DNA from: an uncultured Adlercreutzia sp.
GTDB lineage: Bacteria > Actinomycetota > Coriobacteriia > Coriobacteriales > Eggerthellaceae
NCBI GenBank assembly: GCA_902478715.1
Contig: CABSMC010000030.1
Coordinates: 1 to 28,100, forward strand
Reading direction: 5' to 3'
DNA length: 28,100 bases
The position numbers and the translations under genes are program-made. Under the pieces are notes generated by a model. The model saw only the letters and a program-made list of their open reading frames with translations, was not told the origin of the DNA and did not search any database. Numbering within the stretch: the stretch's first letter is position 1; each line of letters opens with the position of its first letter. Shown piece after piece: positions 7,161 through 14,407 of this stretch.

Positions 7161-8514
7161 CGCGCACCTCGCCGTCTTCCACGCCCGCCGCGGCCGAGCC
7201 GGCCACGCTCGCCTGCTCGGCATCCAGCAGCGCCTTAAGACGCAGGGCCACCGAGCGGGCATGGGCCCACAGCCCCTCGTGGGTGGCGATCTGCACCACG
7301 GCGCGCGCGTCGTTCTTCAGGGCCGCCGGGCTGTACTGGATGATGGAGGACTTCTTCACGAAGTCGTCCACGGAAAGGGGCGACGAGTAGCGGGCCGTGC
7401 CGCCGGTGGGCAGCGTGTGGTTGGGGCCGGCCACGTAATCGCCCACGGCCTCCGGCGTCCACGCGCCCAGGAAGATGGCGCCGGCGTTGCGGATGGCGCC
7501 CAGGTACTCCATGGCGTTTTCCACGTGCATTTCCAAATGCTCCGGCGCGATGACGTTCACGGCCCCTAGGGCCTGCTCCATGGAAGTGCACACGACGATG
7601 AGCCCGTGATCGTCAAGGGAGGAGCGGGTGATGTCGGCGCGGGTGGAATCGGCCAGGTGCACCTGGATGGCCGCCTCCACCGCGTCGGCGTAGGCGTCCG
7701 AGAAGGTGACGAGGTAGCAGGCCGCCAAAGGATCGTGCTCGGCCTGGGCCATGAGATCGATGGCCACCAGCCGCGGGTCGGCCGTCTCGTCAGCCACGAC
7801 GCAGACCTCCGACGGCCCAGCGATCATATCGATGCCCACATCGCCCGAGACGAGCTTCTTGGCCGCGGCCACGAAGGCGTTGCCCGGGCCGGTGATCTTG
7901 GCCACCGGGCGGATGGTCTCGGTGCCGTAGGCCAGTGCCGCCACGGCCTGGGCGCCCCCGACGGTGTAGATCTCGGTCACGCCGGCGATCTTGCAGGCGG
8001 CGAGGATGGCCGCATCCAGCGTGCCGTCCTTGGTGGGCGGCGTGACGCAGACGATACGCTCCACGCCGACCACCTGGGCGGGCAGGGCGTTCATGAGCAC
8101 CGTGGAGGGGTACAGCGCCCGTCCTCCGGGCACGTAGATGCCCACGGACTCCAGAGGCGTCACCTTCGAGCCCACGATGGCGCCGTCCTCACGGGCGAAG
8201 AACCAGCTCTGCTGCTTCTGACGCTCGTGGAAGTCGCGGATCTGAGCCGCGGCGTGCCTCAGAGCCTCCAAGGTGTCGGGATCCACCTCGGCGAGCGCGG
8301 CATCGATGGCCTCAGGCGCCACACGGAAGTTTTCGATGGCCACGCCGTCGAACTTCTCGGTGAGCGCGCGCAGGGCCGCGTCGCCCTCCTGGCGCACCTG
8401 CTCGATGATGGCAGTGGCCGCCTCGAGGGCGCCGGGGTTGAAGGCGCCGGCGCGGTCGATGAAGTCGCTCGTGAAGGGCTCGAGGGGTTGCAGATCGATT
8501 CGTCTCATGGTCAT
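7153..8514 (-). CDS. hisD: Histidinol dehydrogenase HisD
   Basis: Zinc- and NAD-dependent enzyme that oxidises histidinol to histidine in two steps, ending the pathway. About 453 residues from the ATG at 8514, chosen because AAGGAG (8523-8528) then sits 8 bases upstream; a GTG at 8523 would touch the ribosome site. Family motifs: VGIYVPGGRALYPSTVLM, GPGNAFVAAAK, IAGPSEVCVVAD, MAQAEHDP (zinc/catalytic Gln-His), EHLEMH and the GPNHTLPTGGTARY block. The last 25 residues are an Ala/Glu-rich tail overlapping hisC. It follows the hisZG stop directly (TAA within the ribosome site). Confidence 0.96.
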   Translation of the reverse strand: MTMRRIDLQPLEPFTSDFIDRAGAFNPGALEAATAIIEQVRQEGDAALRALTEKFDGVAIENFRVAPEAIDAALAEVDPDTLEALRHAAAQIRDFHERQKQQSWFFAREDGAIVGSKVTPLESVGIYVPGGRALYPSTVLMNALPAQVVGVERIVCVTPPTKDGTLDAAILAACKIAGVTEIYTVGGAQAVAALAYGTETIRPVAKITGPGNAFVAAAKKLVSGDVGIDMIAGPSEVCVVADETADPRLVAIDLMAQAEHDPLAACYLVTFSDAYADAVEAAIQVHLADSTRADITRSSLDDHGLIVVCTSMEQALGAVNVIAPEHLEMHVENAMEYLGAIRNAGAIFLGAWTPEAVGDYVAGPNHTLPTGGTARYSSPLSVDDFVKKSSIIQYSPAALKNDARAVVQIATHEGLWAHARSVALRLKALLDAEQASVAGSAAAGVEDGEVRGE

Positions 8515-8526
8515 GGGGCGCACTCC

Positions 8527-10248
8527 TTAGGACAGGGTCGGTTGAACAGGGTTGGAAGCGCCGGCGATGGGCGCGTAAGTGTGCTTGGGGGCATTTTCGG
8601 CGAGCACGCGGGCCAGCGCCACGATGCGCTCGTCGGTGCGCAGGGCGCAGCCGTTGGCGAAGAAGCGGGCCGTGGAGGCGAGCACCTCTTCCACGATCTC
8701 CAGGTTGTTCTCGCGCAGGGTGGTTCCCGTGGCGGTGATGTCGACGATGCGCTCGGCCATGCCGGTGATGGGCGCCAGCTCGATGTTGCCGTGCAGATAG
8801 ACGATTTCCACCTGGGTGCCGGTGCGCGCAAAGTGGGCGCGGGTGATGGAAGGGTACTTCGTGGCGATGCGTATGCTGCCGAGTTTGCGGTAGCGCTCCT
8901 CGATGGCCGCGCTCGTGCCGGCCGACTCCGCCACGACGAAGCGGCAGCCGCCGAAGCGCAGATCGACCAGCTCCTCCACGGCCGCGCCCACTTCCAAAAG
9001 CGAGTCCTTGCCGCAAATGCCGCAGTCCGCGGCGCCGAGGGCGACGAAGACGGGCGCGTCGGAGGGCCGCACGATGATGTAGTCGACCCCGGGGTTGGAG
9101 ATGACGAGCGAGCGCCCGGGGTTGGCAAGCCCCGTCACATCGAGGCCGGCCTCTTCCAAACAGGCGATGGCCTCGGCGTTCAGGGAGCCCTTGGGCACGG
9201 CGATGCGCAGCGGGCGCGCGTCTGCGGGCGCCGCGTCCACTTCGGCAGAGGCGGCGGCCATGGCCTGCTCCAGCGAGAAGGCGAAGCCCGCGGCGGGGCG
9301 ATCGGCCCCGAAGGAGCCTATCATGCGGTCGTAGCGGCCGCCGGAGCCCAGAGGCGAGCCCAGATAGGGCGAGCAGGCCTCGAAGACGAGGCCCGTGTAG
9401 TAGTTGAAGGAGCTGGCCACCGAGAAGTCGACGAGCACGGAGTCGGCCAGGCCGGCCTCGCCCAGAAGATCGTAGGTGGCCTGGAAGTCGTCCAGGTCGG
9501 CCACGCACCCGAGCGGGGTCACGAGCGCGCGCACCGCGTCGATGGCGTCCTGGGCGCCCCGGATGCGCGCGAGCTGACGGATGGCCTCGGTGTAGGCGGG
9601 CGCGGCAGCCCCCGCATCGACGGCCTCCCCTTCCACGGCGCGTCCCATGGCGGCGTCGCACAAACGGTCGAGGGCCACGAAGTCGGAGCCGTGATAGGCA
9701 TCCAGCACCGCGGCCTTCCACGGCTCGGCGGCCCCCGAGCGCTCGAGCAGGGCCCGGAGCACCCCTACTGTGGCCATGGCGAGCACGAACTGCGTCGCTC
9801 CGGCCAGCCGCAGTGCCTCGGCGAACAGCACGACGATCTCGGCATCGGCCGCCGGCCCCACTTCCCCGATGCACTCCACGCCGCACTGGGTGAGCTCGCG
9901 GGCCTGCACCTGGTTCTCCGTCTCGGCCTCGCGAAAGACCCGCTGGGTGTAGCGGAAGCGCAAGGGGCCGTCAACGTTGGCCAGGCGCGTGGCGCACATG
10001 CGCGCGATCTGCAGGGTGACGTCCGGGCGCATGGCCAGAAGGTCGCCCCGGGAGTCGAAGAACTTGAAGGGAGTGGCCGGCACCCGTCCGCCGGCCCGCA
10101 GGACGTCCATCACCTCCAGGGTGGGCGTCTCGATAGGCACATAGCCGCGAGAGGCGAACAGGTCGGCCACGGCCCGGGTGATGGCCTCGCGGACGCGCGC
10201 CTCCTCGGAGAGCACGTCGCGGAAGCCCGATGGTGTCACAGCGTTCAA
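8527..10248 (-). CDS. hisZG: HisZ-HisG fusion: ATP phosphoribosyltransferase with regulatory subunit
   Basis: Catalyses the first step, ATP plus PRPP to phosphoribosyl-ATP, and should carry its own feedback-control domain. Residues 1 to about 338 match HisZ, a class II histidyl-tRNA synthetase-like domain: TPSGFRDVL, LLAMRPDVTLQIARM, FRYTQRVFRE, SFNYYTGLVFEA and the LGSGGRYDRM motif. A short Ala/Asp-rich linker (334-345) leads to a short-form HisG (347-573). This has PLRIAVPKGSLN, GAADCGICGKDSL, RIATKYPSITRAHF and the PRPP loop VDITATGTTLREN. The two are normally separate genes forming a hetero-octamer. The TTG start at 10248 is chosen because GAGGAA lies 6 bases upstream; longer and shorter starts (10290, 10239) lack that spacing. 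First structural gene of the operon. Confidence 0.94.
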   Translation of the reverse strand: MNAVTPSGFRDVLSEEARVREAITRAVADLFASRGYVPIETPTLEVMDVLRAGGRVPATPFKFFDSRGDLLAMRPDVTLQIARMCATRLANVDGPLRFRYTQRVFREAETENQVQARELTQCGVECIGEVGPAADAEIVVLFAEALRLAGATQFVLAMATVGVLRALLERSGAAEPWKAAVLDAYHGSDFVALDRLCDAAMGRAVEGEAVDAGAAAPAYTEAIRQLARIRGAQDAIDAVRALVTPLGCVADLDDFQATYDLLGEAGLADSVLVDFSVASSFNYYTGLVFEACSPYLGSPLGSGGRYDRMIGSFGADRPAAGFAFSLEQAMAAASAEVDAAPADARPLRIAVPKGSLNAEAIACLEEAGLDVTGLANPGRSLVISNPGVDYIIVRPSDAPVFVALGAADCGICGKDSLLEVGAAVEELVDLRFGGCRFVVAESAGTSAAIEERYRKLGSIRIATKYPSITRAHFARTGTQVEIVYLHGNIELAPITGMAERIVDITATGTTLRENNLEIVEEVLASTARFFANGCALRTDERIVALARVLAENAPKHTYAPIAGASNPVQPTLS

Positions 10249-10258
10249 CGCACATTCC

Positions 10259-10402
10259 TCACTGGCGCAAACGATGTGCGAACGGCTCAAGACCCGTGGC
10301 CCGGCATGTATGCAGCCGGAGCGTTCGCCCTGGCTCGCAGGCAGCCGAGGCCATCGCCTGGCTCGTCTCGTCGCAAGCGCCTTCGATTACCGAGATTGTC
10401 AT
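10259..10402 (-). CDS. 47-codon reading frame in the his leader
   Basis: An intact frame in the his leader runs from an ATG (10402), preceded by a purine-rich GGGAGGGGAGAGGG site (10412-10425), to a TGA whose bases abut the GAGGAA ribosome site of hisZG. The product starts MTISVIEGACDETS and ends AHRLRQ. It has three Cys and two separated His, no run of His codons, no signal peptide and no domain I recognise. Its position suggests translational coupling with hisZG, or that ribosomes on it influence leader folding. It could also be chance; there is no homology evidence. Confidence 0.4.
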   Translation of the reverse strand: MTISVIEGACDETSQAMASAACEPGRTLRLHTCRATGLEPFAHRLRQ

Positions 10403-10505
10403 GTTACACGCCCTCTCCCCTCCCGACGCATCGGGACGGCAAACGGCGAATTATCGACAGAGTTCCCGCGCAAAGAACGCACGAGGATCTCGCATCGATG
10501 CTAGT

Positions 10506-10533
10506 ACTTTATCACAGTAGAGTGCTAAAGCAA
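10506..10533 (-). promoter_or_regulatory. his operon promoter
   Basis: On the minus strand TTGCTT (10528-10533) and TAAAGT (10506-10511) are 16 bases apart, and TGA before the -10 makes it an extended -10. The start of transcription should be near 10499, giving a leader of about 250 bases before hisZG. A partial dyad, TTAGCACT (10520-10527) with AGTACTAG (10501-10508 region), spans the core promoter and could be an operator. The leader also holds a small CCCGA/TCGGG hairpin near 10422-10435. No T-box or His-codon attenuator was recognised. Confidence 0.55.
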
Positions 10534-10559
10534 TGGGAATTTTTCACCTACGGTTGGAA

Positions 10560-11411
10560 TTACTCCACGGGCTCGATGATCATGGCGCGAAGGATGCCGG
10601 GGGTGGCGTAGGCGCGTTTGCCGGCGCCCATGCCGATGGCCTTGATGGAAAAGCGCTCGGGAAGGACGGACTCGGTGCGCAGAGCGGCGGCCGCGGCGGC
10701 GCCCGTGGGGGTGACGAGCTCGCCTTCCACGTCCACCGGGGAAAGCGTCAATCCGGCAGCTTCGGCGATGAACGCCGTGGCCGGGGCGGGCACGGGGATG
10801 AGGCCGTGCTGGCAGCGCACCGTGCCGTATCCGCAGGGCAGATCGGACACCACGACCCCGTCGGGCGCCAAGTCGTCGGCCGCCACGGCGATGGCGATGA
10901 TGTCGGCGATGGAATCCACGGCGCCCACCTCGTGGAAGTGAACTTCCCCCACGGGCACGCCGTGGGCCCGCGCCTCGGCGTCGGCCACGAAGCCGAACAT
11001 GCAGTGCGCGATGGCCTTGGCGCCGTCGGTCATGGCGGCGCCATCGATGATCCGCGCTATTTCCGCAGGGCCGCGGTGGTGGTGGCCACCGGGGGCACCG
11101 TGACCATGGTCGTGATCGTGGGCGTGACCATGGTCATGGTCATGGCCGTGCTCGCTTGTGCCCCTCTGCCCGTGCAGGTAGGCCATATCGTGGTCGTGGT
11201 TCTCGTGGGCGGCATCCAGCACGACGCTGAAGTCGCAGACGTCCAAGCCCGACTTCTTCACCCGGGATATCTCCACAGCGAAACCTTCCACAGGCAGGCT
11301 CTCCAGCGCCCGGCGCACCGCTTCCTCGCTCGCGCCTGCATCCAGCAGGGCCGCCGCGCACATGTCGCCGCTGATACCGGAGGTGCATTCCAGATAGAGA
11401 AGTTTCGTCAT
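10560..11411 (-). CDS. larC: LarC1: nickel-pincer cofactor synthesis protein, N-terminal domain only
   Basis: Belongs to the DUF111/LarC family, which inserts nickel into the pyridinium bis-thiocarboxylate cofactor of lactate racemase and related enzymes in a CTP-dependent reaction. The 283-residue protein has the start MTKLLYLECTSGISGDM, a His-rich segment with 16 His between residues 69 and 112 (likely nickel binding), FHEVGAVDSIAD, and the end GMGAGKRAYATPGILRAMI. That end is where LarC1 stops in lactobacilli. The LarC2 half (about 130 residues, known to bind Mn-CTP) is absent in all frames, because the his promoter follows at once. The ATG at 11411 has AAAGG 8 bases upstream. It follows larB by 64 bases. 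Confidence 0.9.
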   Translation of the reverse strand: MTKLLYLECTSGISGDMCAAALLDAGASEEAVRRALESLPVEGFAVEISRVKKSGLDVCDFSVVLDAAHENHDHDMAYLHGQRGTSEHGHDHDHGHAHDHDHGHGAPGGHHHRGPAEIARIIDGAAMTDGAKAIAHCMFGFVADAEARAHGVPVGEVHFHEVGAVDSIADIIAIAVAADDLAPDGVVVSDLPCGYGTVRCQHGLIPVPAPATAFIAEAAGLTLSPVDVEGELVTPTGAAAAAALRTESVLPERFSIKAIGMGAGKRAYATPGILRAMIIEPVE

Positions 11412-11475
11412 TGCATCGCCTTTCATGATGGTGCTGCCCTCGAGGCGCCCGCGTTCGGCGGGAACCGCCGCAGGT

Positions 11476-12201
11476 TTATCCCTGTCGGGAATTCAAGTGA
11501 TTGATGGCGCTTGCCTGGAAGGCGGCGCCGAAGCCGTTGTCGATGTTGACCACCGACACGCCGCTCGCACACGAGTTCAACATGGCGAGCAGGGCGGTCA
11601 CGCCGCCGAACGAGGCGCCGTAGCCCACCGAGGTGGGCACCGCGATCACCGGCGCGGAGACGAGACCCCCCACCACGGAGGCGAGCGCACCCTCCATGCC
11701 GGCCACCGCCACCACGACTCGGGCCGCGCGCAGCTCGTCGGCCACATCCAAGAGTCGATGGATGCCCGCCACGCCCACATCGTAGAAGCGCCGCACCTCG
11801 TTGCCGAGGAACTCCGCGGTGAGCGCCGCCTCCTCGGCCACGGGCAGATCGCTCGTGCCGGCGCAGGCGATGGCCACCACTCCGTCCCCGTCGGGCGCGG
11901 GCATGCCGCCGAACACGACGAGCCGCGCCGTCTCGTAGTAGGCGCACGGGGCGATCCCGCCGTCGTCGCCCCATAGAGCGGCCACGGCATCGGCCTTCTT
12001 CGCGTCCACGCGGGTCGCCAGAACGCGCGGTTGACCGGCGCCCATGAGCGACGAGGCGATGGCGGCGATCTGCTCGGCGGTCTTTCCCTCGCCGTAAATC
12101 ACCTCGCCGGCGCCCTGTCGCATCGCACGGTCGTAGTCGGGCCGCGCGAAAGCGGCTCCTCCGCAAAGACTCTCAGAATTCTCGCTCTGGTGAAAGGCCA
12201 C
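11476..12201 (-). CDS. larB: LarB: nickel-pincer cofactor carboxylase
   Basis: LarB carboxylates and hydrolyses nicotinic acid adenine dinucleotide to start nickel-pincer cofactor synthesis. The C-terminal half is a PurE-like (AIR carboxylase) fold. Visible: EVIYGEGKTAEQI, ACAGTSDLPVAEEAALTAEF, YDVGVAGIHRLLD, VVVAVAGMEGALASVVGGL, and PTSVGYGASFGGVTALLAML. With the GTG start at 12201 the protein has 241 residues, close to the family norm, with GGGGG just upstream. A frame open to 12312 would add 37 residues but has no ribosome site. The N-terminal region is shorter or more divergent than in typical LarB. Stands between a MerR gene and larC on the same strand, likely one operon. Confidence 0.9.
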   Translation of the reverse strand: MAFHQSENSESLCGGAAFARPDYDRAMRQGAGEVIYGEGKTAEQIAAIASSLMGAGQPRVLATRVDAKKADAVAALWGDDGGIAPCAYYETARLVVFGGMPAPDGDGVVAIACAGTSDLPVAEEAALTAEFLGNEVRRFYDVGVAGIHRLLDVADELRAARVVVAVAGMEGALASVVGGLVSAPVIAVPTSVGYGASFGGVTALLAMLNSCASGVSVVNIDNGFGAAFQASAINHLNSRQG

Positions 12202-12334
12202 GGTCACCCCCGCTTTCCGACGAACGCCCTCACTCGTTCTCAGTTGGTTTCTCGGAAAGCCATGATAAATGCTGGAGTCAGCTCCAACAAAAGACTCGAG
12301 GGCAACGCCCACGGAACAAACGCATTCGCGGCGG

Positions 12335-12718
12335 TTACTCCCCCGCGCGCAGAGTCCGCTCGGTGGCCTTCATGACCTCGTCGTAGTGCTCGATCTTGTA
12401 CTCGAGACGCGCCAAGGCCCGCTCCAGACCGACGATGCGCTCCCGGATCTCTCCGCTCTGCCGCATGAGCAGCTCCTTGCGGGCCGCCGTCGTCTCGTCG
12501 CCCTGTTCCAGAAGTTCCATGTACTCCACCAAAGACTCGATGGACATGCCGGCATCGCGCATGCATTTGACGAACTCGACGGCATTGCAGCTGGCCTCGT
12601 CGTAATCGCGAATGCCGCTCTTGTTGCGAGGCACATGGCGCAACAGGCCAATGCGCTCGTAATAGCGCAGCGTGTCGGTGGAAACACCGTAGCGCTTGCT
12701 GACTTCCGCAATCTTCAT
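12335..12718 (-). CDS. MerR-family transcriptional regulator
   Basis: A 127-residue regulator: N-terminal winged-helix domain KIAEVSKRYGVSTDTLRYYERIGLL (2-26) with the YYERIGLL signature, a second helix-turn-helix with FVKCMRDAGMSIESLVEYM, then a long coiled-coil dimerisation helix (about 75-125). The C-terminal region is too short for a large effector domain and lacks the Cys sets of mercury or copper sensors. It resembles the AdhR/NmlR-like group, but the effector is unknown. ATG at 12718 follows AAGGGGA. Located upstream of larB and larC on the same strand; its own promoter has the long spacer typical of MerR targets. It may control lar gene expression; this is inferred. Confidence 0.92.
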   Translation of the reverse strand: MKIAEVSKRYGVSTDTLRYYERIGLLRHVPRNKSGIRDYDEASCNAVEFVKCMRDAGMSIESLVEYMELLEQGDETTAARKELLMRQSGEIRERIVGLERALARLEYKIEHYDEVMKATERTLRAGE

Positions 12719-12775
12719 GCCGTCCCCTTCGAAACGCGCCGCTGCGCATCTCACGTTCGCGCAGCCTGCGTGTCC

Positions 12776-12806
12776 ATTAGACCATATGGAGTATGCTATA
12801 AGTCAA
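12776..12806 (-). promoter_or_regulatory. MerR-type promoter with 19-base spacer
   Basis: On the minus strand TTGACT (12801-12806) and TCTAAT (12776-12781) match the consensus at 5 of 6 each but are 19 bases apart. This is the overlong spacer that MerR proteins correct by twisting DNA. The spacer contains the palindrome CCATATGG (minus strand, near the -10). It would drive merR-larB-larC, with transcription starting near 12769. Confidence 0.65.
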
Positions 12807-12853
12807 TAGATCGAAATAATATCCCACGGAAAAGCCCCGCACACAGCCCATTT

Positions 12854-13480
12854 TTACCGTTCGTCAACGCTTTGGGAAAGGGCCTTTTTGAGCACGCGCA
12901 AGGCATTTCCCCGATGAGATATGCCGTTCTTCTCGGCCTGGGAGACCTCGGCCAGCGCCCGCATGCCGCCGTACTCGTCGGGCAAAAACAGCGGGTCGTA
13001 GCCGAAGCCCTCGCTGCCGCGGGGCTCGCGCCCGATGGAGCCCTCGATGGTGCCGCGGGCCACCGATTCCGTGCCGTCCTCGTCGATGAACACGAGCGTG
13101 CACACGAACCGCGCCGTGCGCTCGGCGGCAGGCACGGCGGCAAGCTCGGCCAGAAGCTTCGCGTTGTTGGCCGCATCGTCCCCGTCGGGTCCCGCGTAGC
13201 GCGCCGAGAAGACCCCCGGCGCGCCGTCCAGGGCGTCCACCTCCAAACCGGAGTCGTCGGCGAGCACCGCTACAAAGCGCCCCAGCGACTCCCGTGCCGC
13301 CGCACGCGCCGCCCGGGCCTTGATGCGGGCGTTGCCCTCGAAGCTGTCGGCGTCCTCGGCCGGATCTGATGTCCCCCCCGCCTCGGCCAGCGTCGTGAAC
13401 GTCCAGCCCTCGAAGTTCAGGGCCGTGCGGATCTCCTCCACCTTGTGGGCGTTGTTCGTGGCGATGAGCACTTCCTTCAC
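12854..13480 (-). CDS. rdgB: XTP/dITP diphosphatase RdgB
   Basis: House-cleaning enzyme of the Ham1/RdgB family; hydrolyses dITP, XTP and ITP to monophosphates so that deaminated purines do not enter DNA. 208 residues from the GTG at 13480, preceded by AAGGAGGAG. Seen: the ATNNAHKVEEI substrate motif at the N-terminus, FEGNARIKARAAR, ADDSGLEVDAL (metal Asp), PGVFSARYAG, GFGYDPLFLP, and SHRGNAL near the end. Follows murI by 45 bases on the same strand, consistent with an L,D-transpeptidase-murI-rdgB operon; the murI-rdgB pairing is common in bacteria. No clear terminator downstream. Confidence 0.95.
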   Translation of the reverse strand: MKEVLIATNNAHKVEEIRTALNFEGWTFTTLAEAGGTSDPAEDADSFEGNARIKARAARAAARESLGRFVAVLADDSGLEVDALDGAPGVFSARYAGPDGDDAANNAKLLAELAAVPAAERTARFVCTLVFIDEDGTESVARGTIEGSIGREPRGSEGFGYDPLFLPDEYGGMRALAEVSQAEKNGISHRGNALRVLKKALSQSVDER

Positions 13481-13525
13481 GGGCTCCTCCTTGCAGACGG
13501 GCACCTCGTCGGTGCGGGCGGTTGC

Positions 13526-14401
13526 TTACAGTGCGGGCAGATCCACGTGCGCGACGACGTCCATGGGGCGGGCGAGCACGCGGCCGCCGAAGCGCCGGAA
13601 CTCCTCCACGTCGTCGGCCGTGGTGAAAAACGAGTGGACGGGCACGTTGCCCGAACGGGCATGGGCGCGGCGCCGGCGCAGGATGTGATCGACGTCGCGG
13701 GCCGTCTCATCGGCCGAGTTCACCAGCGTGACCTTGCGCCCCACCACGCCCCCGATGAGCGCCTTCAGAAGCGGATAGTGGGTGCAGCCCAAAACGAGCG
13801 TGTCGATGTCGCAGCGGCGCAGCGGCTCCAGGTACTGCCGGGCGATGTCTTCGAACTCCGGGCGGATGTAGACCTTGGTGGTGTCGGCCATGTAGTCCTC
13901 GATGGGCCCGTCGGAGAGCTTCAGCCCCATCTCGGCGATTTCCACGAACCGGGGCGTCGCCGTGGAGAACACGGTGATGCCGGCGTCGATGTGGCGAATG
14001 GCGTCGCTGTAGGCGTTGGAATCCACGGTGCCCTTGGTGGCGATGACCCCCACGCGCCGGTTGAGCGTCGTGTGGGCCGCCGCCCGGGCGCCCGGCTCCA
14101 CCACGCCGACGACGGGCACGGAGAAGTTCTCCTGGGCATGGGCGAGACCGGCGGCCGTGGCCGTGTTGCAGGCGATGACGATCATCTTCACGTCCCGGCC
14201 GACGAGCCACGTGCAGATCTGCTGCACGAAGCCGTCCACCTCGGCCTGATCGCGGGGCCCGTAGGGGCAGCGCGCCGAGTCGCCGAAGTACAGGATGGAC
14301 TCCTCCGGCAGGCGCTTCTGCAGCGCGCGGGCCACCGTGAGGCCCCCGTAACCGGAATCGAACACCCCGATGGGGCGGTTGTCGAATCGCTCCGTATCCA
14401 C
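13526..14401 (-). CDS. murI: Glutamate racemase MurI
   Basis: Interconverts L- and D-glutamate, supplying D-Glu for peptidoglycan. 291 residues, slightly long for the family. Visible: PIGVFDSGYGGLTVARAL at the N-terminus, YFGDSARCPYG, the first catalytic cysteine C78 in IVIACNTATA, the second C206 in LVLGCTHYPLL, and VNSADETARDV. Both catalytic cysteines are in place. The GTG start lies 6 bases after the stop of the L,D-transpeptidase gene with only a weak GTAGGG site, so it is probably translated by coupling. Residues after about 255 form a tail beyond the conserved domain. Confidence 0.95.
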   Translation of the reverse strand: MDTERFDNRPIGVFDSGYGGLTVARALQKRLPEESILYFGDSARCPYGPRDQAEVDGFVQQICTWLVGRDVKMIVIACNTATAAGLAHAQENFSVPVVGVVEPGARAAAHTTLNRRVGVIATKGTVDSNAYSDAIRHIDAGITVFSTATPRFVEIAEMGLKLSDGPIEDYMADTTKVYIRPEFEDIARQYLEPLRRCDIDTLVLGCTHYPLLKALIGGVVGRKVTLVNSADETARDVDHILRRRRAHARSGNVPVHSFFTTADDVEEFRRFGGRVLARPMDVVAHVDLPAL

Positions 14402-14407
14402 GGCGCC

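Noticed and set aside
9971..10290. TTG start at 10290 for hisZG, adding 14 residues
   Set aside because: No ribosome site at usable distance, and HisZ family proteins begin near the TPSGFRD motif.
7606..10611. A 1001-codon plus-strand frame across hisD and hisZG
   Set aside because: Antisense to well-recognised his genes; its translation is low-complexity Gly/His/Arg/Ala without any domain.
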